Origin: Antarcticibacterium sp. 1MA-6-2
GTDB taxonomy: Bacteria > Bacteroidota > Bacteroidia > Flavobacteriales > Flavobacteriaceae
Direction: 5' to 3'
Assembly (NCBI RefSeq): GCF_021535135.1
Contig: NZ_CP091036.1
Span: forward strand, 1,240,001 to 1,304,000
DNA length: 64,000 bases
This document shows positions 11,060-20,343 of this stretch, piece by piece. Both the position numbers and the translations under genes were made by a program. The notes beneath the pieces were generated by a model. It worked only from the letters and a program-made list of their open reading frames with translations, did no database searches and was not told the origin of the DNA. Every line of letters starts with the position of its first letter. Position 1 is the first letter of the stretch.

Positions 11060-11948
11060 ATGAACTCTTCAAATAAGATACACTGGAAATCTATATTTTC
11101 TCTCTCTTCAATTATTTATACGATCCTGGGAGTTTTTTGCGCCCTCATCGCATTACAGGGGTTTATGATACCCAATCATCTTCTTGATGGCGGGGTAACT
11201 AAGTATTTCTATACTTTTAGAAGAAATCTTTCATATTCCTGTTAGTGTATCCTTAATAATATTTAATATCCCCTTCCTCTACCTGGGATATAAAAAAATT
11301 GGAAAAACTTTTAGTGTGAATGCCCTCCTGGCTGTATTTCTACTTTCAATTTTAATGAATTTCATCACCTTCCCTCAGGTTACCAGTGATAAAGTACTTA
11401 TTGCGGTTTTTGGCGGTTTATTTATTGGTCTTGGAATAGGATTGGTAATTAGAGGAGGCGGTGTAATTGACGGCTTAGAAATCATTGCTCATTACACAAA
11501 CAAGAAATTTGGCTTTTCCACAAGTGAAATTATTATGGCATTCAATTCTCTGCTTTTTATAGGTGCAGCCTTTGAATTTGGGATTGAGACTGCAATGTAT
11601 TCCATTTTGGTCTATTATACTGCCATGAAGACATCAGATTATATTGTTGACGGCTTCGAAGAATTTACTGCTTTATCTATCATTTCAAAAGATTTTGACA
11701 AGGTTAAGTCTCTTATCGTTAATGATTTTGGTAAAGCTATAACAGTATATAAAGGAGAAAGAGGTTATCTTCCAAACGCATTCAATGTTAAGCATGATTG
11801 TGATATTGTTATGACTATAGTAACACGGCTTGAAATTCACAGGATGAAAGTGGCTATAAAAGAAATAGATCCCCAGGCATTCTTCTATGTGCAAAGGATC
11901 AAAGAAGTTACAGGAGGAATAGGGAAACATAATAACCTGCAACATTAA
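11060..11948 (+). CDS. YitT family membrane protein (frameshift near 11202)
   Basis: A multi-helix membrane protein followed by a C-terminal DUF2179 domain (about the last 80 residues, KAITVYKGERGY through VQRIKEVTGG). The N-terminal part LLDGGVT runs into a frameshift at 11198-11204; the rest resumes as ISILLEEIFHIPVSVSLI. The family has Gly after GGVT, so ACCGGT is expected where ACTAAGT is written. With that correction the protein is about 295 residues, the normal family size. The function of YitT proteins is not established. The stop at 11948 directly abuts the HD-hydrolase start, so the two are probably co-transcribed. Confidence 0.85.
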
Positions 11949-12540
11949 ATGGAATTTTTTCAAAAGGTTTACGACAAGGTAATTACTGATTTGGAACAGG
12001 GCCTTCCCCCCTGGCTTACTTATCACAATGCAAATCACACCAGGTATGTATTACAAAAAGCAGAAGAAATTGCCAAAGAAGAAAATGTTTTTGGACAGGA
12101 TTTACTACTGGTAAAGGTTGCCGCGCTTTATCACGACACAGGATTCCTTAAGGATCGCCCGGATCACGAAAAGCTAAGCTGCGAAATTTTCATAAAAGAT
12201 TTTAAAGTTTCACATTTTTCTCCTGTTGAAAAAGAAAAGATCTGCAAAATAATTAAGGCTACCAAGGTGCCGCAAAATCCTAACACCCTGCTAGAAAAAA
12301 TTGTAGCAGATGCTGATCTTGAATACCTGGGAACCGAACTTTTTAATAGCTTTAGTAGAAATCTACACCGTGAAATCCTTCATTTTGAACCAGATATAAA
12401 AGACCGGGCCTGGGATGAATTACAGATAAATTTCCTTTCAAACCACAAGTACCACACTAAATTTTGCAAAAGTAAAAAGGAGCTAGGTAAAACAGAAAAA
12501 TCTGCTCGTAGTAAAAGAAAGGTTAATGGCACATAAATAA
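11949..12540 (+). CDS. HD-domain phosphohydrolase (frameshift near 12485)
   Basis: The start codon immediately follows the YitT stop. Metal ligands are visible as H in HNANHT, the HD pair in ALYHDTGFL, and D in VADADLEYLG. This set is typical of small soluble HD hydrolases acting on nucleotides or cyclic nucleotides. As written the frame ends at 12536 with an unlikely basic tail. If GCTAGGT at 12482-12488 is read as GCCGGT, the tail becomes KKEPVKQKNLLVVKERLM and ends at TAA 12538-12540, which resembles the family. Substrate unknown; proximity to the adenylate cyclase makes a cyclic-nucleotide link possible but unproven. Confidence 0.8.
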
Positions 12541-12691
12541 GAAAGAAGATAATTTTGTTTTTGCTATCCCCTCATCCCCCTTTTTCTACCTTTATTTCAA
12601 AGAGTTTTTTCATTTAAAAAAGTTGATCATAAGCTTCTATAATTACCTCTTAATTTTTAGCTAAACACAGGGTTTCCCTTCAGGTGGCTAT

Positions 12692-12699
12692 TATCTTTG
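12692..12699 (+). promoter_or_regulatory. -7 promoter element (TATCTTTG)
   Basis: Matches the Bacteroidota TAnnTTTG consensus and ends 15 bp before the glutathione peroxidase ATG. No good TTG lies upstream at the right spacing. Such short leaders recur in this window. Confidence 0.5.
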
Positions 12700-12714
12700 T
12701 GAAAATATGTAACT

Positions 12715-13194
12715 ATGAATAGTAAGTTCTACGATATCTCTGCCATTGACATAAAGGGTAAGGAAATTAATATGAGCGCATTTAAAGGAAAAATAGTATT
12801 AATTGTAAACACCGCCTCAAAGTGCGGTTTTACTCCTCAACTGGAGGGACTTGAAATGCTTAATAAGAAGTACACAAAGGATGGATTGGTTATTCATTGA
12901 TTTCCCTGTAATCAATTTGGTAAGCAGGAGCCCGGAGACGAGAAATCTATTGAAGAAGGGTGTATAATCAATTATGGAGTGAATTTTTTAATGTTTTCTA
13001 AAGTTGATGTGAATGGTGATCACGCGCATCCTATTTATAAATATTTGAAAGGAGAATTAGGTGGAATTTTTGGCAGTAGAATAAAGTGGAATTTCACTAA
13101 ATTTTTGATTAACCGGGAAGGAAAACCAGTAAAGAGATTTTCTCCCACAACAAAACCGGAGAGTCTTGAAAAATATATTCAGAAATTGTTATAG
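12715..13194 (+). CDS. Glutathione peroxidase (internal TGA at 12898)
   Basis: 159 codons with all GPx landmarks: [11 protein letters not shown] with catalytic Cys, [12 protein letters not shown], and WNFTKFLI near the C-terminus. It reduces peroxides in the cytoplasm, usually with thioredoxin in bacteria. The frame is interrupted by TGA at 12898-12900, two codons before FPCNQF, where the family has a Gly (LGFPCNQF). The frame is the same on both sides. The TGA is not the selenocysteine position, which is the Cys in SKCGF. The garbled CATTGA fits a miscalled GCCGGY, so the gene is probably intact in the cell. Confidence 0.87.
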
Positions 13195-13350
13195 GTAACA
13201 GGAGCTATCTCTGTTTTACTATCTCAATTGGTAACTTTGAAAAATCATTTTAAGCTTTTCTAGATCTTTTTATTCTGAAAAAACAGTTGTACCAATGATG
13301 ATTGCTGTATAATAAACAAATTAAAATTTATTTTATAGGCTCAATTAATT

Positions 13351-13384
13351 TTTGTTTTTTTAACAGAAATATCTAATACATTTG
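13351..13384 (+). promoter_or_regulatory. Promoter, TTTG-N22-TACATTTG
   Basis: A -33 TTTG (13351-13354) and a -7 TACATTTG (13377-13384) with 22 bp between, close to the Bacteroidota consensus. It ends 17 bp before the ATG at 13402 and supports that small gene as real. Confidence 0.65.
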
Positions 13385-13401
13385 TTTGTTATTTTCAGGA
13401 A

Positions 13402-13737
13402 ATGAATTTCTTAATTTTAAAGAGGCTAAGTTTATTTATTCTGCTCTTTGCGGGTAATACTGGTTTTGCATTTCCTTCAACTGAGAACACTGAAGATTTT
13501 GAAAAAAAGGGAATATCATATGATATTTCTGAAGATATACAGGATCTTTTTTTCAGCACATTATCCGGAGAAAATTCTTTTGATACACTTCGTCTTTTTT
13601 CCAACGGCGCAGGGAACTTTTACTTTCAGAGTTCCTATGTCGCAAGGAAAGCAATTAGATATATTGAATTCTCAAGGTCAATAGATCCCGGGCTCAATGT
13701 GTCTAAAATAATTTTTCCCTTTCATTCTTTTATCTAA
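13402..13737 (+). CDS. Small secreted protein, unrecognised
   Basis: 111 residues with a signal peptide (LSLFILLFAGNTGFA, cleavage about residue 23). The mature part is short and I do not recognise it. Support comes from the signal peptide and from a good promoter 17 bp upstream. Another frame overlaps it with a shorter open stretch starting at 13448, but that lacks a signal peptide and a promoter. Confidence 0.55.
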   Translation: MNFLILKRLSLFILLFAGNTGFAFPSTENTEDFEKKGISYDISEDIQDLFFSTLSGENSFDTLRLFSNGAGNFYFQSSYVARKAIRYIEFSRSIDPGLNVSKIIFPFHSFI

Positions 13738-13847
13738 TTTATCTTTTAGCTCAAGCTCTCACGGGGCTTAAATTAAATTAGTGTACAACCTATCGCAGGT
13801 AAGTACACCTTCGTCTTATACCTAAAAGAAAATTAAAATATAAAAAA

Positions 13848-14354
13848 ATGAATACTGAATTAATAATTATATCCATACTCTTAGTATGCCTTGTTTTCCT
13901 ACCATTTATCCTGGTTCCATTTGTGCAAAACCGTGGAAGTAAAAATCTAAAAAATAAATTCCGCGATGAGGCAGTTCGTCTTGGCCTGAACATAGACTTG
14001 AAAGAAAATTGGAGCTGCAATTTTATTGGCATTGATACCAATCAGAAAAAATTACTCTTTGTTCAGAAAATTGAAGAAAATTTTATTTCAGAATTTGTAG
14101 ACCTGGCTACAGTTAAACAATCAAGAGTTGTAGTAACAGAGATCCATAAAAAAAATGGCAAAAAAGAAGAGAGTGAACTTCAAAAGTTAGATTTGGAATT
14201 TTCCTTCTTTGGTGGACAGGGAACTAAATTGATTAATTTGTATGACAGAGATATCAATTTTGCTCAAGACCTTGAATTAAAACATGCTGAAAAATGGAAC
14301 ACCCAAATTGCAGGTTTCCTAAATAGCCAACCTCTCCTGAAAAAAAGTGCATAA
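13848..14354 (+). CDS. Membrane-anchored protein, unrecognised
   Basis: 168 residues: one N-terminal membrane helix (about 4-26, LIIISILLVCLVFLPFILV) and a soluble domain of about 130 residues facing the cytoplasm or periplasm. The soluble part has alternating beta-like stretches (KKLLFVQ, RVVVTEIH, LDLEFSFFGG) and ends in a Trp-containing helix. No family assigned. It lies 10 bp upstream of the Ca/Na antiporter gene in the same direction, so it is probably in its operon. Confidence 0.75.
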   Translation: MNTELIIISILLVCLVFLPFILVPFVQNRGSKNLKNKFRDEAVRLGLNIDLKENWSCNFIGIDTNQKKLLFVQKIEENFISEFVDLATVKQSRVVVTEIHKKNGKKEESELQKLDLEFSFFGGQGTKLINLYDRDINFAQDLELKHAEKWNTQIAGFLNSQPLLKKSA

Positions 14355-14364
14355 TTTTTAATAA

Positions 14365-15318
14365 ATGGTCATTAATATAGGGTTCTTAATCCTTGGATTG
14401 GTGCTTTTAATTAAAGGTGCTGACTGGCTTGTTGGCGGGGCTTCTGCAATTGCCAAAAAGAAAAATGTATCAGATCTTGCGATTGGTTTGACCATTGTAG
14501 CTTTTGGCACTTCTGCTCCCGAGCTCGTTGTAAACGTGGTAGCCTCTGTAAAGGATCATCAGGATATTGTTTTTGGAAATGTAATTGGAAGCAACAATTT
14601 TAATCTCCTTATGATCCTTGGTATTGCAGGTTTAATTACACCTTTGGTTGTACAACGAAGTACAGTATATAAGGAAATCCCTATTTCTTTATTAGCTGCG
14701 ATACTTTTATTCGTATTGGCAAACAGCTTTTTTACAGATCAACAAATTCTTTCGAGAATTGATGGCATTGTGCTTCTTATATTCTTTTGCCTGTTCTTAT
14801 TCTATGTATATAAACAGCTAAAGAGAGAACCGGACAAAACTGAAGCAACCGAAATCCAAACTTCTCAGGGAAAAAACTGGATACTACTGACGATTGGGCT
14901 CGCTTACCTGGTTGTTGGTGGTAGACTGGTGGTAACTGCAGCTGTAGATGTAGCCACCGAGATGGGTGTAAGTGAAAAGCTCATTGGCCTTACAATAGTA
15001 GCCGCAGGAACTTCATTACCAGAATTAGCAACTACTGTTGTTGCAGCCGTTAAAAGGAATTGTGATATAGCAGTTGGAAATATTATAGGATCAAACATTT
15101 TCAATGTTTTTTTCATCCTGGGAGTAAGTTCCGTGGTACGACCTATAGAATTTGATGAGGTGTTTAATATTGACCTCTATCTTTTATTTGGCGGCACAAT
15201 ATTTCTGTTCATAGTAATGTTTACTTCAGGAAAGAAAATTTTGGACTTATGGGAAGCTGCAATTTTGCTTTTTGCCTATATCGCCTATACGACCTGGTTG
15301 ATTACAAAAGAATTATAA
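14365..15318 (+). CDS. Calcium/sodium antiporter (YrbG/CaCA family)
   Basis: 317 residues, about ten helices. The two inverted alpha-repeats of the CaCA superfamily are clear: VAFGTSAPELVVNVVAS with GNVIGSNNFN in the first half, and VAAGTSLPELATTVVAA with GNIIGSNIFN in the second. The acidic residues of the GTS-PEL motifs coordinate the ion. Length is normal. It exchanges Na+ for Ca2+ across the inner membrane by family knowledge. The next gene starts 11 bp downstream. Confidence 0.93.
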   Translation: MVINIGFLILGLVLLIKGADWLVGGASAIAKKKNVSDLAIGLTIVAFGTSAPELVVNVVASVKDHQDIVFGNVIGSNNFNLLMILGIAGLITPLVVQRSTVYKEIPISLLAAILLFVLANSFFTDQQILSRIDGIVLLIFFCLFLFYVYKQLKREPDKTEATEIQTSQGKNWILLTIGLAYLVVGGRLVVTAAVDVATEMGVSEKLIGLTIVAAGTSLPELATTVVAAVKRNCDIAVGNIIGSNIFNVFFILGVSSVVRPIEFDEVFNIDLYLLFGGTIFLFIVMFTSGKKILDLWEAAILLFAYIAYTTWLITKEL

Positions 15319-15328
15319 GATATTAAAG

Positions 15329-15787
15329 ATGATAACAGAGGTAATAATGGCCATGTTGTGGAGCGTCTCACCTTTTGGAGAAGCCAAGGTAGGAATTCCT
15401 TATGCCATTTTTAATAACATAAATATTTATGTGGCTTTCCTGGTTTGTTTCCTGGCGAATGTGCTCATTTTTCCTATTATGAGTGTATTTCTGGATTACA
15501 TAAACAGGTATTTTCTAAAGTGGAGATTCTATAAAAAATCTGCAATCTACGTTGCAAGAAAAGCCAAAATTGGTGCAGGCAAAAATGTTCAAAAATATGG
15601 ATTTTGGGGCTTGCTCATATTTGTAATGTTACCCATCCCCGGAACAGGTGTTTATGCAGGTTCTATTGCGGCTTATCTCTTTGGAATTGAAAGAAAAAGA
15701 GCTTTTTTAGCTAATACGATTGGCATTTTTTTGTCCTGTTTAGTTGTATGGATTATAACCATTCTCACATTTAACGGTATGAGCTAA
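15329..15787 (+). CDS. COG2426 small membrane export-like protein
   Basis: 152 residues with about four membrane helices. It has the signature beginning SPFGEAKVGIPYAI and the LPIPGTGVYAGS motif of the COG2426 / putative small multidrug export family (PF06695). The family name is historical; transport function is not proven. It is the last gene before a strong hairpin terminator. Confidence 0.85.
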   Translation: MITEVIMAMLWSVSPFGEAKVGIPYAIFNNINIYVAFLVCFLANVLIFPIMSVFLDYINRYFLKWRFYKKSAIYVARKAKIGAGKNVQKYGFWGLLIFVMLPIPGTGVYAGSIAAYLFGIERKRAFLANTIGIFLSCLVVWIITILTFNGMS

Positions 15788-15829
15788 AATATGAGAATAA
15801 AAAAAGGTCTTAGTTATTGATTAACTTAT

Positions 15830-15854
15830 AAACGGGTGCTTAAAGCACCCGTTT
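15830..15854. terminator. Bidirectional intrinsic terminator
   Basis: A perfect 11-bp stem (AAACGGGTGCT, 15830-15840, with AGCACCCGTTT, 15844-15854) and a 3-nt TAA loop, between convergent genes. A/T flanks serve both directions. Confidence 0.9.
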
Positions 15855-15871
15855 AATATATGTTTACTTTT

Positions 15872-17218
15872 CTATTCTATTGTCTCTAATATTTCATAAA
15901 GAAAAGTATCAACATTGAATTGGGGATGTTCTGCGAGACCAAATCGAACAACGACTAAATCTTTAGATGGAATAATAAATACGTGCTGCCCCTGGAAACC
16001 ATTACAGGAATATAAGTCAGTGGGAATGTTGGGATATTTGCCTCCTGCATTTAGCCAAAAGTGGGCCCCATATTTTCCCTTAGAACCGTTCGCGGGACGG
16101 GTGGTATAGTCTACCCAGGATTCTTTAAATAACTGCTCCCCATGCCAGGATCCTTTATTTAGATACAACAGCCCAAATTTAGCCCAATCTCGTGCTGTAG
16201 CCCAGGAATAGGAAGAGCATACATAATTCCCTGCCAAATCTGGTTCTAGAGTCATAGAGTGCATACTAATTTTGTCTATCAATTCTTTATACCAAAAATC
16301 CAAATACTCCTGATGAGTTTTAAATTGATTGCGAATAAAGGCCGATAATAAATTCGTTGTTCCTGATGAGTAATTCCAGGTGACTCCGCGTATTCCTGTC
16401 AAAGGTTTTGATAATTGTACCCCGGCCATATTTTCCTCCTGAAAAAGCATCCTTGTAACATCTGAAATTGTACTGTAATCCTCCTCCCATTCCAGACCAC
16501 TATTCATTTGTAGAAGATTGTCCAAAGTAATGGCAGAGCGTTCATCTTTGCTCCAGGATTCAAACAGCTCGTCCTGGTATAGTGAAATTTTCCCCTGCTT
16601 CTCAAGTATCCCCAGAATTGCACTAGTAATACTTTTCGTCATAGACCATCCTAAAAGTTTTGTATCACTGTTTATTCCGGGTCCATATTTTTCAGCTATT
16701 AAATGGCCCTTGTAAAGTACGACTACCGCCCGGGTACGTTTTATATCCTCCTCATTTGGATCAAAGGCATTATTTATCGCCTGTTCCAGCATAATGTAAT
16801 TAATATTAGCAAAAGTAGAATCGACTGGATCTAAGTTCCCATAAGGATAGGGAAGGCTTTTTGGATGGAATTGGCGGGCAGGCCTGGGAATACTTATTTC
16901 CTCTTCTGTTTTTTCTTCCGGTAACAGAATACAGCCGATTCCTTTATTATATACCGCCTTTCTCTCCTTTAGACCTATAATAGTTGAAGTTACTGTTTTA
17001 TGTTGGTAATTAACTTTATTAGTTGCATAACTAACAGGGTCAAAATTATTATCTGTTGTCTCCACCAATTCCAGATCTCTTCCCGCTTCAAAGATGCAGG
17101 AACAGGCGTTTTTAGCGGCAAACCCCGTTATAATATTTAATTTTGGATAATTTATATATCCCAAAAAAACCACCAGTAGTAAAAAGGCAGCAATTAAAAA
17201 CTTATAATATTTTACCAT
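15872..17218 (-). CDS. Serine hydrolase, class C beta-lactamase fold
   Basis: Start at 17218 (MVKYYKF) is preferred over the ATG ten codons upstream because it gives a compact signal anchor (about 7-22). The catalytic S192-x-x-K195 (SMTK) and Y283 (WNYSSG) are in place for the beta-lactamase/DD-peptidase fold. The ~448-residue protein resembles 6-aminohexanoate-dimer-hydrolase or esterase-like members. It is likely periplasmic or membrane-anchored; substrate unknown. It stands alone, convergent with the COG2426 gene. Confidence 0.85.
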   Translation of the reverse strand: MVKYYKFLIAAFLLLVVFLGYINYPKLNIITGFAAKNACSCIFEAGRDLELVETTDNNFDPVSYATNKVNYQHKTVTSTIIGLKERKAVYNKGIGCILLPEEKTEEEISIPRPARQFHPKSLPYPYGNLDPVDSTFANINYIMLEQAINNAFDPNEEDIKRTRAVVVLYKGHLIAEKYGPGINSDTKLLGWSMTKSITSAILGILEKQGKISLYQDELFESWSKDERSAITLDNLLQMNSGLEWEEDYSTISDVTRMLFQEENMAGVQLSKPLTGIRGVTWNYSSGTTNLLSAFIRNQFKTHQEYLDFWYKELIDKISMHSMTLEPDLAGNYVCSSYSWATARDWAKFGLLYLNKGSWHGEQLFKESWVDYTTRPANGSKGKYGAHFWLNAGGKYPNIPTDLYSCNGFQGQHVFIIPSKDLVVVRFGLAEHPQFNVDTFLYEILETIE

Positions 17219-17398
17219 TTCCGAAATAGAAATTATTAAAATATTCAATGTAGTAAATTAGATATTTCAATACTTCATAGTACATCCCGGATAAGAAACA
17301 AAACCTTTGATCATTATATTTAAGGAATTTACCCATATAAAATTTTTTGCAAATTTTATAAATATTAACAATTTTTTAATAATTTTACCTTTCGTTAA

Positions 17399-17431
17399 TT
17401 TGAAAAAAATTACTTTAAATATTTACCTTTA
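17399..17431 (+). promoter_or_regulatory. Promoter, TTTG-N21-TACCTTTA
   Basis: A -33 TTTG (17399-17402) and a -7 TACCTTTA (17424-17431), one mismatch from TAnnTTTG, with 21 bp between. It would start a leader of about 160 nt for the lipoprotein at 17602. Confidence 0.5.
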
Positions 17432-17447
17432 TTTAACTTGAAATGAC

Positions 17448-17464
17448 AACCACTATTAGTGGTT
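17448..17464. repeat. Short inverted repeat in leader
   Basis: AACCACT-ATT-AGTGGTT: a 7-bp stem just after the predicted transcription start of the lipoprotein gene. It could be an operator or a 5'-end RNA hairpin; nothing shows which. Confidence 0.5.
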
Positions 17465-17601
17465 ATATGGTGATAAGGGACTCACCCTCCAACGTCGAGT
17501 ATGTGAAAGTAAAAATCGACACTAAATAAAAGATTAACTGAGGAGCAATCTTGCTATCTGAAAATCAAAAGAGTAGGAAAAAAATTCAACCCCAAATCAA
17601 A

Positions 17602-18234
17602 ATGAAAAATAAAATAAAATTAGTTACAGGGATATTCCTGTTAACCCTCACCCTCTACTCCTGCAGTTCAGATTCAGAAGAAACTGCAGTAAATGCTCTT
17701 GAGAATGAGCTGGCACTAGAGAATAACGGTATACTTGCAATTGAATCTACAACCTACATTTTCAAACAAACAGGTGAGACCGCCAAATTTCTTAGTGAGA
17801 ACAGAGACTATAACTTCAAATTTGTAAATGATTTGTCCTACACTACTACTGAAGACAAACATGCAATTGAAGGTTTAACTATTACAAATCCAGAAACAGG
17901 AGAATTTATGATCTTCTCAAATTTTGAAGAATTGAAAAGCGGTTTTTTCAGATTTGATGTAGAGTTAAGTAATGGTCAGCTTATTTCCTCGGTAAAATAT
18001 AAACCTGGAACTGCTAGTTCTTCTTCAAACAAATGGCATGGCGATCCTTTAATTAAGGAGCCTTCACCAGTTATTGGGGCTTTAATTGAATTATCTGAAG
18101 CCGAGAATGTAAAGCAATGTAGAGCAGCACTAAATTCCTGTTCTAACACAGGAGGAGTACCAACAATTGCTCTTACTAATGGAAAAGGTTGGTTTACTGC
18201 AATTGAAGCTTGTTCTTTAGTATGCCATGAATAA
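17602..18234 (+). CDS. Lipoprotein with C-terminal four-Cys segment, unrecognised
   Basis: Start chosen at 17602 (MKNKIKLVTG) because it gives a lipoprotein signal ending LTLTLYSC, with Cys about 21 lipidated; an upstream in-frame start at 17551 would bury it. The 210-residue product has a beta-rich middle and ends with four Cys in the last 45 residues (KQCRAALNSCSN and EACSLVCHE), suggesting two disulfides outside the cytoplasm. I do not recognise the family. It is monocistronic with its own promoter and terminator. Confidence 0.7.
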   Translation: MKNKIKLVTGIFLLTLTLYSCSSDSEETAVNALENELALENNGILAIESTTYIFKQTGETAKFLSENRDYNFKFVNDLSYTTTEDKHAIEGLTITNPETGEFMIFSNFEELKSGFFRFDVELSNGQLISSVKYKPGTASSSSNKWHGDPLIKEPSPVIGALIELSEAENVKQCRAALNSCSNTGGVPTIALTNGKGWFTAIEACSLVCHE

Positions 18235-18261
18235 CATTTAATATAAGAATATTTTAAAAAG

Positions 18262-18292
18262 GGCAGGAATAAAATCCTGCCTTTCCTTTTAT
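18262..18292 (+). terminator. Intrinsic terminator
   Basis: Stem GGCAGGA (18262-18268) with TCCTGCC (18275-18281), 6-nt loop, followed by TTTCCTTTT. It closes the lipoprotein transcript. Confidence 0.8.
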
Positions 18293-18344
18293 ACGATTTT
18301 CCACCTTTCTACTATAGAATACAAAAACATCAACTCAACATTTT

Positions 18345-18695
18345 TCAGGCTTCCAAAATCATTTCTTCATCTGGTCCATATAGATAATCTCCTAAAATTT
18401 CTGTTTGTTGCTGAATGGTCCTGGCATCATAATCAAAACTATCAAGCGGAGGATGGGGCCTCTGACTTTCGAAATATGTATGAGCATAAAAAAAAGCTTT
18501 ATTAAAGTCGTGAGCAACCTGGGGAGTAAACCAGGAATAATGAGCATAATAGATAGGCCACTTCCATGTTGTACCACTTCCTGTTTCTTCAGTTTCCCAC
18601 AGTTTATTTATTTCCAGGTAAAATTCCGGCAAGTTAAGAGGCCTGCCGATTAGGCCGAAATTTAAATCGACCTCCCAAATTCCGAACTGCACCAT
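18345..18695 (-). CDS. Hypothetical protein, 116 aa
   Basis: No signal peptide or membrane helix. The composition is that of a real folded protein, rich in aromatics (YYAHYSWFTP, FFYAHTYFESQ) and acidic near the C-terminus (YGPDEEMILEA). I do not recognise it. It stands alone, convergent with the lipoprotein gene and ended by the region holding that terminator. Confidence 0.65.
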   Translation of the reverse strand: MVQFGIWEVDLNFGLIGRPLNLPEFYLEINKLWETEETGSGTTWKWPIYYAHYSWFTPQVAHDFNKAFFYAHTYFESQRPHPPLDSFDYDARTIQQQTEILGDYLYGPDEEMILEA

Positions 18696-19181
18696 CTTAT
18701 AAATGTTTAATAATTAAATTTAAATATAACTGATTATAGAATAGGTATAACTTGCTGATTATTAAAATTTTCCCATTTTTGAAAGAGGTTCCGTTGAAAT
18801 TTTAAAGTCTTGTTTTACTCAAATAGATTTTCGCAATTTCAACCTTTTATGAAATTTACATTGACAAATATTTTCTATTTACTAATTCTTCTCTTCATAT
18901 TCCATATTCATTTAAGAAATGTGCAATTTGTGATCTTCCAATTTATATGAGTGTAGATTGTAGAAAACGCTTATATATAGACTCCTAAATGTTAAACAAC
19001 CGTTAAAAAAAATAAAAGAATTTGAAGTTTCGCCTTTCGCAAGTAAATTAGAGAAGCAATATTTGGAAATAAATTCCTCTAAATTTCCACCATTATTTAT
19101 CCTTATTATTAATTCGACACGCGGTAATATTTAGACCCTCACTTGGTTAAATTTTACCTGGGTCTAAATTATTATTGCCAA
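18696..19181. other. AT-rich intergenic region
   Basis: Nearly 0.5 kb between divergent small genes. I see no coding region, no RNA gene and no repeat that stands out. Confidence 0.5.
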
Positions 19182-19424
19182 ATGAAATTTCTAATCAAAT
19201 TACAAAGAGAGGGCTGGTATTTTTCCGGTTTTAAAGGATCTTCCGGGAAGACTGAAATTGGAAGAATCCAGAATGCGAAGATCTATAGTTCCCGCAAAGA
19301 AGCTATGAGTGAAATCACGAGAATGGGAGACTGTGGGCAAAGAATAATTGCAATTACTAAAATTGGCTGTGCACAAAAACCTCAAAGACCTGTGTCAGGA
19401 AAAGCTTCAAAAAAGTTAAATTAA
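19182..19424 (+). CDS. Small basic protein, unrecognised
   Basis: 80 residues from the ATG at 19182 (MKFLIKLQREGWYF); an upstream in-frame start at 19143 adds a poor 13-residue extension. Basic, no signal peptide, two Cys. The pattern GWYFSGFKGSSGKTEIGRIQNAKIYSSRKEA, split here as GWYFSGFKG and KIYSSRKEA, looks like a small beta-hairpin and helix domain. No family assigned. Confidence 0.5.
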   Translation: MKFLIKLQREGWYFSGFKGSSGKTEIGRIQNAKIYSSRKEAMSEITRMGDCGQRIIAITKIGCAQKPQRPVSGKASKKLN

Positions 19425-19571
19425 AGTAGATTATAATTCTTAGATTATTTGATCTGAAAAGATTATAATATTTTTTTGTCCTTATTTTTTAAATAAATAT
19501 TTTCCTGTACCACATTATCCTTAAGGGAGTTCATAATGTTTATCTTTAAGGGTACTAATAATTCCAATAAT

Positions 19572-20171
19572 ATGAAATCAGTTATTCTTTGCATTGTATT
19601 TTGTTTTAGTAGCTTTCTTGTTTCATCCCAACAAAAAAGTTCTGAAATTTTACCCTCTGAGGTTCAAATTACCACTGCTGTTCTTCCTGCTCCCGAACAA
19701 TTACGAGAGGGAGCCATGGTTTATGGGTATGATAAGCAAGGGAAAATGATAATATTAAGAGAAGGCACTAATAATTTAGTGTGTATTGCCGATGATCCCA
19801 CTCGTAAAGGAATTAGTGTGAGTTGCTATTCTAAAAAACTGGATCCTTTTATGTCCCGCGGAAGAGCATTGGCTGCTGAAGGAAAATCTGAAACCGAGAA
19901 AAGAGAGATTAGAAGAAAAGAAGCAGAATCAGGGGAATTGATTTTGCCTGATGCTCCCAGTATGACGTATATCTTTTCCGGAACTGAAGAAAATTATGAT
20001 CGTTCTACCGGGGAACTCAAGGACGGTAGTCTTAGATATGTTATTTACATTCCCTACGCCACAGTAGAATCGACTGGTCTTCCAGATAAACCTCATGCTC
20101 CCGGAATGCCCTGGCTCATGGATCCCGGGACTCATAGGGCGCATATTATGATTACACCTCCACAAAATTAA
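19572..20171 (+). CDS. Secreted protein, unrecognised
   Basis: Start chosen at 19572 (MKSVILCIV), giving a signal peptide that ends SFLVSSQQ; 199 residues. The mature part has a Gly/Tyr-rich N-terminal strand region (EGAMVYGYDKQGKMIILREG), a basic helix, and a well-formed C-terminal segment APGMPWLMDPGTHRAH. The look is that of a conserved periplasmic protein known only as hypothetical. It is preceded by 147 bp without a gene. Confidence 0.65.
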   Translation: MKSVILCIVFCFSSFLVSSQQKSSEILPSEVQITTAVLPAPEQLREGAMVYGYDKQGKMIILREGTNNLVCIADDPTRKGISVSCYSKKLDPFMSRGRALAAEGKSETEKREIRRKEAESGELILPDAPSMTYIFSGTEENYDRSTGELKDGSLRYVIYIPYATVESTGLPDKPHAPGMPWLMDPGTHRAHIMITPPQN

Positions 20172-20343
20172 TCTCTATAGAAAATTTTATTTTCCATAAG
20201 CCTTCTCCAGGCGCGGGTCTCCTACAGTTTCCCGCCGGAAAAGCGATTGTACGTTAACCCAGTAAAGTATTTTCCATTTAAGTAAGGTAGATCCAGAAAC
20301 AAAATCCGTAATTTTTTTTAAATCGCCTAAATAGAGAAAATCT

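Larger units (their letters stand above)
17219..17601. other. AT-rich intergenic region with promoter and leader
   Basis: About 0.38 kb between divergent genes, no coding region seen. It holds the promoter at 17399-17431 and a leader of roughly 160 nt before the lipoprotein ATG at 17602, including an inverted repeat at 17448-17464. Confidence 0.6.

Noticed and set aside
12898..12900. TGA inside glutathione peroxidase as a selenocysteine codon
   Set aside because: The catalytic position is the Cys in NTASKCGFT, upstream. The TGA sits where the family has Gly before FPCNQF and matches the scar pattern seen elsewhere.
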